NCBI RefSeq assembly: GCF_947494125.1 | Contig: NZ_CANLTU010000005.1 | Location: 167,328-231,327, forward strand | Direction of reading: 5' to 3' | DNA length: 64,000 bases | From: an uncultured Tenacibaculum sp. | Lineage (GTDB): Bacteria > Bacteroidota > Bacteroidia > Flavobacteriales > Flavobacteriaceae | Part shown: one piece after another, positions 63,675 through 64,000 of the stretch | How positions within the stretch are numbered: position 1 is the stretch's first letter | How the letters are laid out: each line of letters opens with the position of its first letter | Program-made: the position numbers and the translations under genes | The notes under the pieces: model-generated | Databases searched by the model: none | What the model was told of the DNA's origin: nothing | Seen by the model: only the letters and a program-made list of their open reading frames with translations

Positions 63675-64000
63675 TTGAAAGACACATTAATAAATTTAGT
63701 ACAGAAATTATTACGCCGAAATCGCATATCTTTTGATAAAGAAGAATTATCATTTCAAATACAAAGTCATCCTTCCTACCCAAGTTTACATGCTATAACA
63801 GGAGTGTTAGATCATTTTAATATTGAAAATGTTGCAGCGGATGTACCTGTAAATACAGAAACACTTTTACAATTACCAGATTGTTTTATAGCACAAGTAA
63901 ATACAGCGCAAGGAAAAGATTTAATTGTTGTAGAAAGAAAAGGCTTAGATTATACTTTATACAATACAGAAAATAAAAAAGAGAAACTTTCAGAAGATGA
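63675..64000 (+). CDS. N-terminus of a C39-like peptidase-domain protein (VKOR/thioredoxin-type), cut by the window
   Basis: The frame starts at TTG 63675 (an in-frame TAA at 63666 excludes earlier starts except a weak ATA) and runs off the end; 108 codons are visible. The text KDTLINLVQKLLRRNRISFD, SHPSYPSLHAITGVLDHFNI and LPDCFIAQVNT matches the N-terminal C39-like domain that Bacteroidota proteins fuse to a vitamin-K-epoxide-reductase/thioredoxin part or to peptide exporters. The catalytic Cys of true C39 peptidases (DCG near the start) is missing, so this domain probably binds a leader peptide rather than cutting it. A one-mismatch -7 (TAGTATTG, 63642-63649) precedes it. Confidence 0.7.
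   Translation, partial: MKDTLINLVQKLLRRNRISFDKEELSFQIQSHPSYPSLHAITGVLDHFNIENVAADVPVNTETLLQLPDCFIAQVNTAQGKDLIVVERKGLDYTLYNTENKKEKLSED

Noticed and set aside
1..64000. CRISPR arrays, rRNA genes, riboswitches, insertion sequences
   Set aside because: No regularly spaced repeats, rRNA segments, known riboswitch cores or transposase genes were seen on either strand.

Overview
The window is AT-rich and looks like chromosomal DNA of a marine-type member of the family Flavobacteriaceae (Bacteroidota; Tenacibaculum- or Polaribacter-like). The reasons are the protein families (DUF3467, DUF2490, DUF4369, TonB-type barrel with a carboxypeptidase-like N-terminus, fused CcoN/CcoO), promoter boxes of the Bacteroidota form TAnnTTTG, the near absence of Shine-Dalgarno sequences except before rpsU, and tRNA genes without an encoded CCA. 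I see no insertion sequence, prophage or CRISPR array. The genus is inference.

Layout. 1-204: tail of a sulfatase/LTA-synthase-like protein. 306-2356: two thioredoxin-fold proteins and an S1/P1 nuclease. 2479-4653: a six-gene SPFH operon with two tandem DUF4177 proteins and a ribbon-helix-helix protein; three of these genes are 52-55 codons long. 4840-14764: secreted and envelope proteins (Asp-box repeat protein, S9 peptidase, DUF2490 barrel, DUF819 transporter, DUF4369 and DUF885 lipoproteins). 14818-19102: LytTR/LytS-type two-component pair divergent from an outer-membrane barrel. 19157-33777: a low-oxygen block with universal stress protein, YitT, the cbb3 oxidase set ccoS-NO-Q-P-G-H plus a SafE-like protein, then hemN-deoD-deoC-cupin-ccoI and a Crp/Fnr regulator. 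33832-47413: rpoC, rpoB, rplL, rplJ, rplA, rplK, nusG, secE, tRNA-Trp, tuf and tRNAs Thr, Gly, Tyr, Thr. 47511-49001: hpf, a Xer-type recombinase and rpsU. 49096-58768: alpha-amylase, acyl-CoA dehydrogenase, HHH protein, AGCS symporter, K+ channel, PspC protein and uvrA. 58773-64000: an ECF sigma factor and TPR anti-sigma-like protein, divergent from a small secreted protein and a secreted TPR-CHAT protein, followed by two tandem promoter-like repeats and the start of a C39-like domain protein.

How the parts work together. Three promoters (usp, ccoS, ccoI) each carry a TGA-N6-TCA Crp/Fnr-type site whose centre is exactly 36.5 bases from the -7 element, the class II activator position. This ties the oxidase, its copper pump, oxygen-independent haem synthesis and two deoxynucleoside catabolic genes to the adjacent Fnr-like regulator. 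The rpsU gene carries a strong Shine-Dalgarno, the signature of bS21 autoregulation known in Bacteroidota.

The best candidate for an undescribed system is the right-hand locus. An ECF sigma factor and a membrane anti-sigma-like TPR protein face a secreted four-cysteine protein and a predicted periplasmic, membrane-anchored CHAT protease. A motif GGGTAAC-N15-GAAC occurs three times there: once before the secreted protein and twice in a tandem repeat after the CHAT gene. It looks like the promoter of this sigma factor.
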